DNA of 64,000 nucleotides from Cupriavidus nantongensis. GTDB lineage: Bacteria > Pseudomonadota > Gammaproteobacteria > Burkholderiales > Burkholderiaceae. Numbering within the stretch: the stretch's first letter is position 1; each line of letters opens with the position of its first letter. A program made the position numbers and the translations under genes. The DNA is taken from the NCBI RefSeq assembly GCF_001598055.1, contig NZ_CP014845.1, positions 186,001 to 250,000 on the forward strand. Reading direction: 5' to 3'. The notes beneath the pieces were generated by a model that was not told the DNA's origin, did not search any database, and saw nothing but the letters and a program-made list of their open reading frames with translations. This document shows positions 8,303-16,799 of the stretch, piece after piece.

Positions 8303-8983
8303 ATGCTAGTTAATGCGGACTTTTCGCTGCGCGCAGCCGTCACGCCACGTCAGTACCAGTGGATCGCCTCGCCCCAGCCGGGCGTCGAGCGCGTGATGCT
8401 GGATCGAGTGGGAGGAGAAAAAGGGCGCGCCACCAGCATCGTGCGTTACGCGCCCGATTCCTGGTTTCCCCGGCACCAACATCGGGGAGGCGAGGAGATT
8501 CTCGTGCTATCGGGCACCTTCTCCGAAGGAGACACGCACTATCTGGCCGGCTGGTATTTGCGCAGTCCGCCGGGCTCCTGCCACCAGCCCTCCAGCGTCG
8601 AGGGTGCGGTCATCTTTGTGAAGCTCGGGCAGATGCAGCCGGACGAATCCAGCACAGTTCGTGTCGATACGCGTGATGTGTCGCGCTGGACGGTCAGGCA
8701 TGGTCGTGAATGCTGCACGCTGTTCTCGGACGGCATCGAACATGTTTCCCTCGACCGCATACCGGCGGGCGCCGCGGTATTCGGCGGTCCGGTAGAGGGT
8801 GCCGAGATGCTGGTCGTGGAGGGCAGCTTACGGGAGCTTGCACAGGAATATGAGCGGGGCAGTTGGGTGCGGCTGCCGCCGGGGACGTATCCGGATCTCG
8901 TCGCAGGCAGATGCGGGGCCTGCGTGTACATCAAGACCGGACATCTCGCCAACCTTGTCAGTCGGGCAGGTGCGTCATGCTGA
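8303..8983 (+). CDS. ChrR-like cupin protein
   Basis: A 226-residue cupin. The core metal-binding stretch is FPRHQHRGGEEILVLSGTFS, with later LRSPPGSCHQPSS, as in the cupin half of ChrR anti-sigma factors and 2,4'-dihydroxyacetophenone dioxygenase-like proteins. A second, weaker repeat (PVEGAEMLVVEGSLRELAQEY, then WVRLPPGTYPDL) suggests a bicupin. The zinc-binding anti-sigma segment of true ChrR is missing. The ATG at 8303 is used because upstream in-frame sequence lies in the previous gene. Its last seven bases overlap the next gene (ATG at 8977), indicating translational coupling with the FAD oxidase. An enzymatic dioxygenase or isomerase role is possible but unproven. Confidence 0.78.
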   Translation: MLVNADFSLRAAVTPRQYQWIASPQPGVERVMLDRVGGEKGRATSIVRYAPDSWFPRHQHRGGEEILVLSGTFSEGDTHYLAGWYLRSPPGSCHQPSSVEGAVIFVKLGQMQPDESSTVRVDTRDVSRWTVRHGRECCTLFSDGIEHVSLDRIPAGAAVFGGPVEGAEMLVVEGSLRELAQEYERGSWVRLPPGTYPDLVAGRCGACVYIKTGHLANLVSRAGASC

Positions 8984-10110
8984 CCGAACGCATTGCCATC
9001 ATCGGCGGCGGGCTGAGTGGCCTGTACGCGGCCTACTTGCTGGAGCAACGTGGCATCCGCAATTACGTGTTGCTGGAAGCTCGCGTAGCCTTGGGCGGGC
9101 GGATCGCGTCTGTCTCGCCGACGGCCCTTACCGGCGAACAGCGGCCCAGCGAACAGTATGACCTTGGCGCAACCTGGTTCTGGCCCGACTTGCAACCGGA
9201 GCTGCAGGCGCTGGTGGACGAGCTGGGCCTGCAGACCTTCGCGCAGCAAGAAGAGGGGGACATGCTGCTCGAGCGTTCGCCGACGCAGCCCCCGGTACGC
9301 GCCGATGGCTATCGCTCCACGCCCCCCGCGCGGCGGCTGGTGGGCGGCATGGGCGCGCTCATCGATGCCCTGCATCAGCGCCTGACAGCAAACCGACTGA
9401 TGACTCATTGCCATGTGAGGCGGCTGCGCTATCTGGATGACTGTGTCGAGGTGGAGGCTGACGGCCCGCAGGGTCGAGAACGCATGCATCGCGTGGCCCA
9501 CGTGCTATTGGCGGTGCCGCCGCGTCTTGCGGCCGGCACGATTTTGTTCGAGCCAGCGTTGCCTGACCCATTGGCCGGGCCGTGGAAGCACTGCGCGACA
9601 TGGATGGCGCCACATGCCAAGTATCTGGCGGTCTTTGACCGCCCCTTCTGGCGCGAACAGGGGCTATCCGGCGAGGCGCGCAGCGCGGTCGGGCCGATGA
9701 CGGAGATTCACGACGCCTCGGCCCTAGCTTGCCATGGTGCCCTGTTCGGGTTCCTTGGTGTCCCCGCCGCTGTGCGCCGCCAGATTCCGGAGGAGGAATT
9801 GCGGGCGCTCTGCCGTGCTCAGCTGGTTCGCTTGTTCGGCCGCTGCGCTTCATCACCCCGGACCGAATATCTGAAAGACTGGGCGAGCGACCCATACACA
9901 GCGCTGGAGGCTGACAACAAGGTGGGTGCGCACCAAATGTTGCCATTACCTTCCTGCGCGGCGTCCGGCGTTTGGTGCAACCGGCTCACCGGTATTGCCA
10001 GCGAATGGTCGCCGCAGTTTGGCGGCTATGTCGCAGGCGCATTGGACGCAGCCCGGCGGGCCGTAGCCGCGTTGACGGCTGGCAATACCGCACATTCGCT
10101 TTTGCATTGA
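8977..10110 (+). CDS. FAD-dependent amine oxidase-family protein
   Basis: Flavoprotein of the amine oxidase/protoporphyrinogen oxidase family, 377 residues. The dinucleotide-binding motif IAIIGGGLSGLYAAYLLEQRG is followed by LLEARVALGGRI, the canonical second FAD contact. DLGATWFWPDLQPELQAL is the region near the isoalloxazine ring, and the C-terminal FGGYVAGALDAARRAVAAL is the usual closing FAD motif. No signal peptide is visible, so it is cytosolic. It overlaps the cupin gene by seven bases. A substrate amine or a cyclic C-H dehydrogenation cannot be chosen from sequence alone. Confidence 0.87.
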   Translation: MLTERIAIIGGGLSGLYAAYLLEQRGIRNYVLLEARVALGGRIASVSPTALTGEQRPSEQYDLGATWFWPDLQPELQALVDELGLQTFAQQEEGDMLLERSPTQPPVRADGYRSTPPARRLVGGMGALIDALHQRLTANRLMTHCHVRRLRYLDDCVEVEADGPQGRERMHRVAHVLLAVPPRLAAGTILFEPALPDPLAGPWKHCATWMAPHAKYLAVFDRPFWREQGLSGEARSAVGPMTEIHDASALACHGALFGFLGVPAAVRRQIPEEELRALCRAQLVRLFGRCASSPRTEYLKDWASDPYTALEADNKVGAHQMLPLPSCAASGVWCNRLTGIASEWSPQFGGYVAGALDAARRAVAALTAGNTAHSLLH

Positions 10111-10158
10111 TTGCCTTTCCGCGCAGCGCGGGACCAGCAGAGACATTGGAGTGTCGAG

Positions 10159-11187
10159 ATGAAGCCTACCTATAAAGCCATGCAGATCAGCAGGCCCGGC
10201 GTTCTGGAGCTTGTGGAGCGGGCTGTGCCCCAGCCTGGCGTGGCAGAGGTGCTGATCCGGGTGGAAGCCTGCGGCATCTGCGGAGCGGATGCGGCCGACA
10301 TCGAAAGAACAGGCCCTGCTGCGCAGCCGCCGCGTGTGCCCGGTCACGAGGTGGTTGGCCGAATCCTGGCGGTGGGCCCAGGCACGCCATCGATCTGGAC
10401 GACAGGCCAGCGCGTGGGCGTGGGCCGGCTGGGTGGCCACTGTGGCGAATGCGTGCAATGCCGGCAGGGGCGGTTCCAGCTTTGCCTGAACCAACCTGTG
10501 GTCGGTGCCACCGTCGACGGCGGCTACGCCGAGATGATGCTTGCGCGCAGCACCGGTCTCGTAGCCATTCCAGATGGGCTTGGCTCGGAAGAGGCCGCGC
10601 CTATCCTGTGCGCAGGTATTGCTACCTTCAACGCCTTGAAGAAGTGCGGCGCGCAAGCTGGCGATACGGTGGCTATCCTTGGCATCGGCGGGCTGGGGCA
10701 CATGGCGCTGCAATATGCACGAAACATGGGTTTCCGGGTCGTGGCGGTCGGGCGAGGCAACGACATTGCAGGCGACGCGCTGGCGCTGGGCGCACATCTC
10801 TATATCGATAACCGTCAGGAAGATGCCGCTGCACGGCTCAAGGCCATGGGTGGCGCCCAGGCCATCGTGACTATGATCGATCATGCCGAGGCAATTTCGG
10901 CATTGCTGCCCGGCCTGGCACCCGAGGGGCGGCTGGTTGTTCTCAACCCCGCCAGAAGCCCGTTACACATTCCCCCAGCTCTGCTTGTCGGCGGACAACG
11001 CAGCATCCTCGGATCGCTCACGGGTACGCCTTACGAAAACGAGAAAACGTTGAACTTCAGTATGCTGGCGAATGTGCGGCCTCGGATAGAGACCATGCCG
11101 CTCGAACAAGCAGCGCAGGCATACGAGAAGATGAAATCCGGTAGCGCGAAATACCGCATGGTGCTGACGATGGATAATCCCCGTTGA
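10159..11187 (+). CDS. Zinc-dependent alcohol dehydrogenase (MDR family)
   Basis: Medium-chain dehydrogenase/reductase of 342 residues. Catalytic zinc ligands appear in EACGICGAD (Cys) and VPGHEVVG (His-Glu). The structural zinc loop contains GHCGECVQCRQGRFQLC, with four cysteines in the usual spacing. The NAD(P) fold has AILGIGGLGHMALQYA. The ATG at 10159 is preceded by GGAGTGTCGAG; the alternative at 10111 overlaps the end of the oxidase gene and adds nonconserved residues. Expected reaction: reversible oxidation of an alcohol to an aldehyde or ketone within the LysR-linked operon. Substrate unknown. Confidence 0.9.
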   Translation: MKPTYKAMQISRPGVLELVERAVPQPGVAEVLIRVEACGICGADAADIERTGPAAQPPRVPGHEVVGRILAVGPGTPSIWTTGQRVGVGRLGGHCGECVQCRQGRFQLCLNQPVVGATVDGGYAEMMLARSTGLVAIPDGLGSEEAAPILCAGIATFNALKKCGAQAGDTVAILGIGGLGHMALQYARNMGFRVVAVGRGNDIAGDALALGAHLYIDNRQEDAAARLKAMGGAQAIVTMIDHAEAISALLPGLAPEGRLVVLNPARSPLHIPPALLVGGQRSILGSLTGTPYENEKTLNFSMLANVRPRIETMPLEQAAQAYEKMKSGSAKYRMVLTMDNPR

Positions 11188-11227
11188 ACGCGCTACACCT
11201 CTCCGCAAGGGGCGGCCAAATACCAAT

Positions 11228-12469
11228 ATGACCAAGCACAACACCCAACCGGCCCTCAACGCATCCGATTTTCTGCCCGACCGGGTCCAGAGCGGCAACA
11301 TCTGGCGATTGTCCATCGCCCAGGCACTGGCCGGCGCCAACTCGGTGGTGGTCTATGCCACCGGCGCCATCGTCGGCGACATGCTTGCGCCGATACCCAT
11401 GCTGGCTACATTGCCCATCTCCATCTTTGTGGTGGGCATGGCAGCGTGCATTTTACCGATCGGTGCGGTCTCCCGCAGGTATGGCCGGCGCGCTGCCTTC
11501 CTGGCAGGCACCGGGGCCGGTGTATTGACCGGCCTGCTGGCCATGCTTGCTGTCATCCTGGGCTGGTTCTGGCTGTTCTGCCTGGCCACCTTCTTTGGCG
11601 GCAGCTACGCCGCCGTCGTGCTGTCCTTTCGTTTTGCGGCAGCCGATGGTGTTGCTCCAGCCCGGCGCGCACGTGCACTATCGCTTGTCATGGCGGGTGG
11701 CGTGGCCGCGGGCGTGGTCGGGCCGCAATTGGTGACCTGGACCATGGATCTCTGGCCGCGGCATACGTTTGCCATGACCTTCCTGGTGCAGGCTCTCGTG
11801 GCAGCGCTGTCGGCGCTCGTTTTGCTCGGGGTAAAGCTACCCCAACCCAGCGTTGCGGAACTGGCCGGCGGCCGGCCGCTCACCGAGATCGCACGGCAGC
11901 CGCGTTTCATTGCCGCCGCGATCTGTGGCGCGGTGTCCTATATGTTGATGAACTTCCTGATGACCGCCGCACCGCTGGCGATGCACATCTGCGGGCATCC
12001 GCAGGCCTCCGCCAACCTGGGGATGCAATGGCATGTCATCGCGATGTACGCGCCGAGTTTCTTTACGGGTTCTCTGATTGCGCGATTCGGAGCAAGCCGC
12101 GTGGCGATCGTCGGCCTGGCGCTCACTGGGCTGTCTGCCGCCGTCGGACTCGGAGGCGTCGACGTGGCACACTTCTGGGCGACGCTGATCCTGCTCGGCC
12201 TTGGGTGGAATTTCGGGTTCCTTGGCGCATCGGCGCTGGTGCTGGAATGCCATCGCCCCGAGGAAAAGACGCGCGTGCAGTCCCTCAACGACTTCATTGT
12301 CTTTGGCCTGATGGCGATCGGCTCTTTTTCGTCCGGCGGCCTGTTGTCTGTCTATGGCTGGAACACAGTGCTGTGGGTATCGTTCGTTCCACTGGCGCTG
12401 TCCCTGGTGGCGCTCGCCGTGGCGATGAGAAGGAGCAAGGCCCTTGCAGAACACCAAAGCATGGCGTGA
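11228..12469 (+). CDS. MFS transporter
   Basis: Major facilitator superfamily permease of 413 residues with about twelve hydrophobic segments. The loop between helices 2 and 3 holds the family motif as GAVSRRYGRRAAFLAG. A long cytoplasmic linker (LLGVKLPQPSVAELAGGRPLT) separates the two six-helix halves. It is the last gene of the run from 6723, separated by about 40 bases from the alcohol dehydrogenase, and a GC-rich hairpin follows. The context suggests uptake of the substrate or export of an intermediate of the operon. Transport direction is not determinable. Confidence 0.88.
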   Translation: MTKHNTQPALNASDFLPDRVQSGNIWRLSIAQALAGANSVVVYATGAIVGDMLAPIPMLATLPISIFVVGMAACILPIGAVSRRYGRRAAFLAGTGAGVLTGLLAMLAVILGWFWLFCLATFFGGSYAAVVLSFRFAAADGVAPARRARALSLVMAGGVAAGVVGPQLVTWTMDLWPRHTFAMTFLVQALVAALSALVLLGVKLPQPSVAELAGGRPLTEIARQPRFIAAAICGAVSYMLMNFLMTAAPLAMHICGHPQASANLGMQWHVIAMYAPSFFTGSLIARFGASRVAIVGLALTGLSAAVGLGGVDVAHFWATLILLGLGWNFGFLGASALVLECHRPEEKTRVQSLNDFIVFGLMAIGSFSSGGLLSVYGWNTVLWVSFVPLALSLVALAVAMRRSKALAEHQSMA

Positions 12470-12480
12470 GATTGTCGTGG

Positions 12481-12500
12481 CCGGGCAGCCTGCTGCCCGG
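12481..12500. terminator. Hairpin between MFS and MetR-like genes
   Basis: The stem CCGGGCAG (12481-12488) pairs perfectly with CTGCCCGG (12493-12500) across a four-base loop. It lies 12 bases after the MFS stop and 62 bases before the convergent LysR stop, so it could end both transcripts. No T-run follows on the plus strand, so intrinsic termination is uncertain. Confidence 0.5.
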
Positions 12501-12562
12501 TCAGTGCTTACAGGCCGTGTCTCGAGCCTCGCTGGCGTGTGGCCCGCAGCAACGGTGCCGGC

Positions 12563-13450
12563 CTAGCGGCCAAATTGCCGCGCCATCTCGACAAAGCCTG
12601 CAAGGTAGGCGGTGCCTTCGTCGCCGCGCCGGATGCCGAGATTGATGTGCTTGCGAATACCGTGCTTGCCCAGCGGCACCGCCCGCAATGGCATGCCGGC
12701 GCCTTCTTCCTCCACCAGCCAGTCGGGCAACACGGCCACGCCGCGCCCGGCGGCAACGAGCTGCAGCATCAGGTCTGTCACTTCGGCGGTGCGGTGGCGT
12801 CGCGGCTGGCAATGCGCGGGGACCAGGAAGCGGGTGTAAATGTCGAGACGCTCGATGCTGACCGGGACCGTGATCAACGTTTCATCGACCAGATCCTGTG
12901 GCCGTATGTAAGGCTGCGCCGCGAGCGGATGGGTCAGGTGTACTACCAGCACCAGCTCATAGTCGATCACCGGCGTGAAAGCCAACTCCGGCAGCTTGAC
13001 CGGGTCAGGCGTGATCAGCAGGTCGATCTCGTGCCCGAGCAGCGCGGCGACGCCGTCGAACCGGAAGGATGTCCTGACATCGAAATCCACGTCCGGCCAC
13101 GCGGCAAGGTAACGCGGCGTCAGACGGGCCAGCCATTTCTGGCAGGGATGGCATTCCATGCCGACACGCAGCGCGCCGCGGCGTCCCTCGGCAAAGTCCG
13201 CAAGGATGCGCTCGGCGTGATCCAGCTGGGGCAGCAGGCGGTCGGCCAGAGCGAGCAGGTATTCCCCCGCCTGCGTGAAGCGCAGGCCGCGGCCGCTCTT
13301 GGTCCAGATCCTCACGCCATGATGGTCTTCCAGCTTCTTCACCATGTGCGAGAGCGCGGATTGCGTGACGTTCAGCTTTTCCGCGGCGGCGGTGACGCTT
13401 CCGGTACGGCTTACCGCGACCAGTGCCGCAAGATGTTGGCGATCCAGCAC
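12563..13450 (-). CDS. MetR-like LysR-type regulator
   Basis: LysR regulator of 295 residues. The helix-turn-helix is at roughly residues 3-62 (GSVTAAAEKLNVTQSALSHM). The effector domain resembles MetR: ECHPCQKWLARLTPRYLAAWP aligns with the MetR segment beginning ECHSC, and DYELVLVVHLTHPLA and TVPVSIERLDIYTRFL follow the same order. MetR senses homocysteine and controls methionine genes. Here the gene diverges from a PatB/MalY C-S lyase, which makes homocysteine or free thiols, so a sulfur amino acid inducer is plausible. A T-N11-A style inverted repeat lies between the two starts. Confidence 0.85.
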   Translation of the reverse strand: MLDRQHLAALVAVSRTGSVTAAAEKLNVTQSALSHMVKKLEDHHGVRIWTKSGRGLRFTQAGEYLLALADRLLPQLDHAERILADFAEGRRGALRVGMECHPCQKWLARLTPRYLAAWPDVDFDVRTSFRFDGVAALLGHEIDLLITPDPVKLPELAFTPVIDYELVLVVHLTHPLAAQPYIRPQDLVDETLITVPVSIERLDIYTRFLVPAHCQPRRHRTAEVTDLMLQLVAAGRGVAVLPDWLVEEEGAGMPLRAVPLGKHGIRKHINLGIRRGDEGTAYLAGFVEMARQFGR

Positions 13451-13470
13451 GCATGACTCCCGTTCATTGG

Positions 13471-13499
13471 TTCATGAAAAGATACCATTTTTTTTCATG
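13471..13499. promoter_or_regulatory. Candidate MetR-like operator
   Basis: The inverted repeat CATGAAAA (13473-13480) and TTTTCATG (13492-13499) is separated by 11 bases, and the left arm overlaps the palindrome TTCATGAA (13471-13478). The spacing fits LysR-type sites. It sits about 20 bases upstream of the regulator start and 80 bases upstream of the C-S lyase start, suitable for autoregulation plus activation. The function is inferred from position and symmetry. Confidence 0.5.
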
Positions 13500-13579
13500 C
13501 AATGGCGTTGCTATGCTGGCCTCCATCGAAGCCATCTGGCGCCCTTCGGCGCCTTTCCATAGCGAGAGAAAAGGAAGTC

Positions 13580-14827
13580 ATGAAGGTCAATGCAACGGCA
13601 GTGCAAGGCGAGATGTCGGCTGGGGCAGCCGGCCGCGCAGGCAGCGTTTTCGACGAGGTCATCGACCGCGCGAACTCTCACTCGATGAAATGGGCCATCC
13701 CCGAAAAACTCCTCGCGCCGGACGAGGCCGCGGCGAAACCCTTGCCGATGTGGGTCGCCGACATGGATTTCCGCGCGCCGCAAGCTGTCATCGATGCGCT
13801 GCACGAGGCGGTGGCGCATGGTATCTTCGGCTACCCCGGCGGCGCGACCGACAGCTATGTCGATGCCGTCGTCGCGTGGCAGGGCAGGCGCTTCGGCTGG
13901 GAGGTGGCCAAGGAATGGGTGGTGCAGACCTCCGGGATCATCACCGCGCTCAAGACCGCCATCCAGGCATTCTCCGCACCGGGCGATTCGGTGCTGATCC
14001 AGCCGCCGGTCTATGCGCACTTCCATAACGACGTGCTGATGAACGGCCGTCATCTGGCCCTGGCCCCGCTGCAGCGCACCGATGTCGGCTACCGCTTCGA
14101 CCCGGCCACCTTTGAAGCGGCGATCCGCGACGATACCAGGCTCTTCATCCTGAGCAATCCGCACAACCCCACCGGCAATGTCTGGTCGGAAGACGAATTG
14201 CGGACCATGGGCGAGATCTGCCTGCGCCGCGGTATCCTGGTCATTTCGGACGAGATCCACCAGGACCTGATCATCAACCCGAGGAAAAAGCACATTCCCT
14301 TTGCCTCGCTCGGCGACGATTTTGCCCAGCACAGCATCACCTGCACGGCGCCCAGCAAGACCTTCAACCTGCCGGGTTTGCAAAGCGCGAACGTGGTCGT
14401 GCCTAACCGGCGCCTGCGCGACGAACTGCGCCGCCAGTACGACCGCAATATGTTCCCGCTAGTCAATACGCTGGGCATGGTTGCCGCAGAGGCGGCCTAT
14501 GCTCACGGCGAACCATGGCTCGAACAGATGCTGGCGTACCTGCGCGCCAATCACGACCATTTCCGCGAGTCGGTGCATCGCGCCACGTCACGCGTCCAGG
14601 TGCTGCCGGCCGACTCGCTCTACCTGGCATGGATGGACTGCCGCGGCCTCGGCATGGATGCGCCGTCGTTGGACAAGTTCATGCTGACCCGGGCTCGCCT
14701 GTGGCTCGACAAGGGCCAGAAGTTCGGCATCGAGGGTCACCGCTACATGCGCGTCAACCTGGGATGCCCGCGCGCGACCGTGGATGAAGCCATCGGCAGA
14801 TTGACTGCGGCCATCGCCGGACTCTGA
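13580..14827 (+). CDS. patB: PatB/MalY-type C-S beta-lyase (PLP)
   Basis: Fold-type I PLP enzyme of 415 residues in the MalY/PatB branch of aminotransferases, which cleaves cystathionine or S-conjugates to a thiol, pyruvate and ammonia. Characteristic stretches are PLPMWVADMDFRAPQAVIDAL, GIFGYPGG, ILSNPHNPTGNVW, and ISDEIHQDLI with the PLP-contacting Asp. The Schiff-base Lys is about residue 260 in SKTFNLPGL. The ATG at 13580 has AAGGAAG upstream; longer in-frame starts are unsupported. It diverges from the MetR-like regulator and is followed by an amino-acid permease 140 bases downstream. The exact substrate is unknown. Confidence 0.88.
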   Translation: MKVNATAVQGEMSAGAAGRAGSVFDEVIDRANSHSMKWAIPEKLLAPDEAAAKPLPMWVADMDFRAPQAVIDALHEAVAHGIFGYPGGATDSYVDAVVAWQGRRFGWEVAKEWVVQTSGIITALKTAIQAFSAPGDSVLIQPPVYAHFHNDVLMNGRHLALAPLQRTDVGYRFDPATFEAAIRDDTRLFILSNPHNPTGNVWSEDELRTMGEICLRRGILVISDEIHQDLIINPRKKHIPFASLGDDFAQHSITCTAPSKTFNLPGLQSANVVVPNRRLRDELRRQYDRNMFPLVNTLGMVAAEAAYAHGEPWLEQMLAYLRANHDHFRESVHRATSRVQVLPADSLYLAWMDCRGLGMDAPSLDKFMLTRARLWLDKGQKFGIEGHRYMRVNLGCPRATVDEAIGRLTAAIAGL

Positions 14828-14966
14828 TCCGGCTCAGCGAACGCAAGACGAAGCCAGCCGGCATTCGATGGAAAAGGAGCCATCGGCTGAGGACGGCGCT
14901 CGTCCGTCGCAACAGCCACCCACAACGACAAGCATCACAAAGAGATGTACCAAAGGAGACAGTGCA

Positions 14967-16391
14967 ATGCGCAGGAACACCGACGCTCAGTCCTATGAAC
15001 AGGAAGAGCTGAAACGCGATCTGAAAAGCCGCCATATCCAGATGATCGCCATCGGCGGAGCGATCGGCACCGGCCTGTTCTATGGGTCATCGTGGGCCAT
15101 CAAGACCGCGGGTCCGGCGATCATCCTGACGTACTTGGTCGCCGCCGTGGCGATCTACTTCGTCATGCGGGCGCTGGGCGAGATGGCGGTCGAGGAGCCG
15201 GTTTCCGGGTCCTACATTTCCTATTCGAACCGCTATATCCACCGGTTTGCCGGCTTCCTGAACGGCTGGAACGCATTCATCTTCCTGCTGGCAACCAGCG
15301 CGGCCGAGCTGAATGCACTGGGCAACTACGTGCATTTCTGGTTCCCGACCATGCCGATCTGGGTGACCGCGCTGATAGCCGTGTCGGTGATGTTCTGCGT
15401 CAATATGATCGGCGTGAAGTTCTACGGCGAGGCCGAATTCTGGTTCGCGCTGATCAAGGTGACCGCGATCGTCGCCATGATCGTGTTCGGCATCGGCATG
15501 ATCTTCTTCGGCCTGGGCAACAATGGCGAGCCCATCGGCCATCACAACCTGGTGGACCATGGCGGTTTCTTCGCCAAGGGCATCGGCGGCATGGTGCTTT
15601 CGATCGTGATGGTGGCGTTCTCGTTTGGCGGCATCGAGAACCTCGGCCTGGCTGCCGGCGAAGCGAAGGATGTCAAGACCACCATGCCCAAGGCCGTCAG
15701 CGCGACGTTCTGGCGCCTGCTGATCTTCTACGTCGGTGCCATTGCGGTGCTGCTGATGATCTTCCCTTGGACCTCGCTGACTGCGAAGGGCAGCCCGTTC
15801 GTCGACGTCTTTGCCAGGATCGGCGTGCCCGCGGCGGCCGGAGTCATGAACCTGGTGGTCATCACCGCGGTACTGTCGGCCGTGAACGCCAGCGTGTTCA
15901 CCAACAGCCGGACCTTCTACAACCTGGCGCTGCAGAAGAACGCACCGGCGTTCCTGGGCACGGTCAACCGCCGCAATGTGCCATCGCGCGCCATCATGCT
16001 GGTGTTCGCCACGATGTTCGCGGGTGTCTTGCTGAACTACCTGATGCCGGAGAAGGCGTTCGAGTTGTTCTCGTCGATCACGGTGTTCGCGCTGGTGTGT
16101 GCCTGGACCTCGATCGTGGTCAGCCACCTGCGCTTCCGCAAGCTCAGGATCCAGACCGGGCAAGCGGACAGCCTGTCCTACAAGATGCCTTTCTTCCCGT
16201 ATGGCAACTACATTGCGCTGGCGTTCATCGCTGCGGTGCTGGTCTGCATCGCGATCCTGCCGGATATGCGGATGTCGCTGATCGTCTCCGCGTCGTGGGT
16301 CGCCGTCGTCTTCGTCGCCTACAAGTTCTACACCAGGGAAGAACAGCCGGCGCTGGCCGAGGCGCCCAATGCGGAACCGAGAGTGCAATAG
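14967..16391 (+). CDS. Amino acid permease (APC superfamily, AAT family)
   Basis: Inner-membrane amino-acid:proton symporter of 474 residues with twelve predicted helices. Signature sequences are RHIQMIAIGGAIGTGLFYGSS at helix 1, GSYISYSNRYIHRFAGFLNGW, and SFGGIENLGLAAGEAKD around helix 6, as in GabP/ProY/AroP relatives. The ATG at 14967 has AAAGGAG upstream, while in-frame extension to 14868 lacks similarity. It follows the C-S lyase and precedes a 70-residue protein by only 7 bases. Likely substrate is a sulfur-containing or basic amino acid handled by the neighbouring enzymes, which is inference. Confidence 0.9.
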   Translation: MRRNTDAQSYEQEELKRDLKSRHIQMIAIGGAIGTGLFYGSSWAIKTAGPAIILTYLVAAVAIYFVMRALGEMAVEEPVSGSYISYSNRYIHRFAGFLNGWNAFIFLLATSAAELNALGNYVHFWFPTMPIWVTALIAVSVMFCVNMIGVKFYGEAEFWFALIKVTAIVAMIVFGIGMIFFGLGNNGEPIGHHNLVDHGGFFAKGIGGMVLSIVMVAFSFGGIENLGLAAGEAKDVKTTMPKAVSATFWRLLIFYVGAIAVLLMIFPWTSLTAKGSPFVDVFARIGVPAAAGVMNLVVITAVLSAVNASVFTNSRTFYNLALQKNAPAFLGTVNRRNVPSRAIMLVFATMFAGVLLNYLMPEKAFELFSSITVFALVCAWTSIVVSHLRFRKLRIQTGQADSLSYKMPFFPYGNYIALAFIAAVLVCIAILPDMRMSLIVSASWVAVVFVAYKFYTREEQPALAEAPNAEPRVQ

Positions 16392-16398
16392 GACAGCC

Positions 16399-16611
16399 AT
16401 GGCATCAACCTTCCAGCTGGCGCTCGACGAGCGGCGCGCAGCCGCGCTCTCCAGGTTGCTCCGCCATGTGACCTGGTCCGACTTGAGCGCGTATGCCGGC
16501 GATGTCGAGGAAGCCTTGCTGATGCGCGACGCGCTCGACACCATCGGCCGGGCGCTGGTGCTGGGACAAGCTGGCCGCTCCGGGCGGCGCGGTAGTTCGC
16601 GCAGACGGTAA
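16399..16611 (+). CDS. Small hypothetical protein after permease
   Basis: A 70-residue protein starting 7 bases after the permease stop and very probably translated from the same mRNA. It is mostly helical: a heptad-like region QLALDERRAAALSRLLRHV, an acidic helix VEEALLMRDALDTIGRAL, and a basic tail rich in Arg, Gly and Ser. No signal peptide or membrane segment. I do not recognise a family. Similar short soluble helical proteins are found behind amino-acid permeases, so a permease-associated role is possible. The stem-loop just after it ends the unit. Confidence 0.6.
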   Translation: MASTFQLALDERRAAALSRLLRHVTWSDLSAYAGDVEEALLMRDALDTIGRALVLGQAGRSGRRGSSRRR

Positions 16612-16616
16612 TGTGC

Positions 16617-16641
16617 GGGGCATTGCACTACGCAATGCCCC
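16617..16641 (+). terminator. Ten-base-pair hairpin after permease unit
   Basis: GGGGCATTGC (16617-16626) pairs perfectly with GCAATGCCCC (16632-16641) across the loop ACTAC. It begins five bases after the small gene's stop codon. There is no T-run, so it may act as a Rho-dependent end or an mRNA-stabilising stem rather than a classical intrinsic terminator. Confidence 0.6.
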
Positions 16642-16799
16642 ACTGTCACCGCCGCGCAGATTGCACCGTTGTTGCGTTTGCTTGCCCGGGATAGGGCGCG
16701 TGTTTCATCCCGCCGCCTCTACCATTGACGTTATCCCCCCGTTGCGACGGCATGGTCGCCGCACCAGTCTCCCGGGGGACCGACCGACATGGAGAGTGA

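Noticed and set aside
15087..16649. 520-residue open frame opposite the amino-acid permease
   Set aside because: The permease frame carries conserved membrane motifs; the antisense is a composition artefact.
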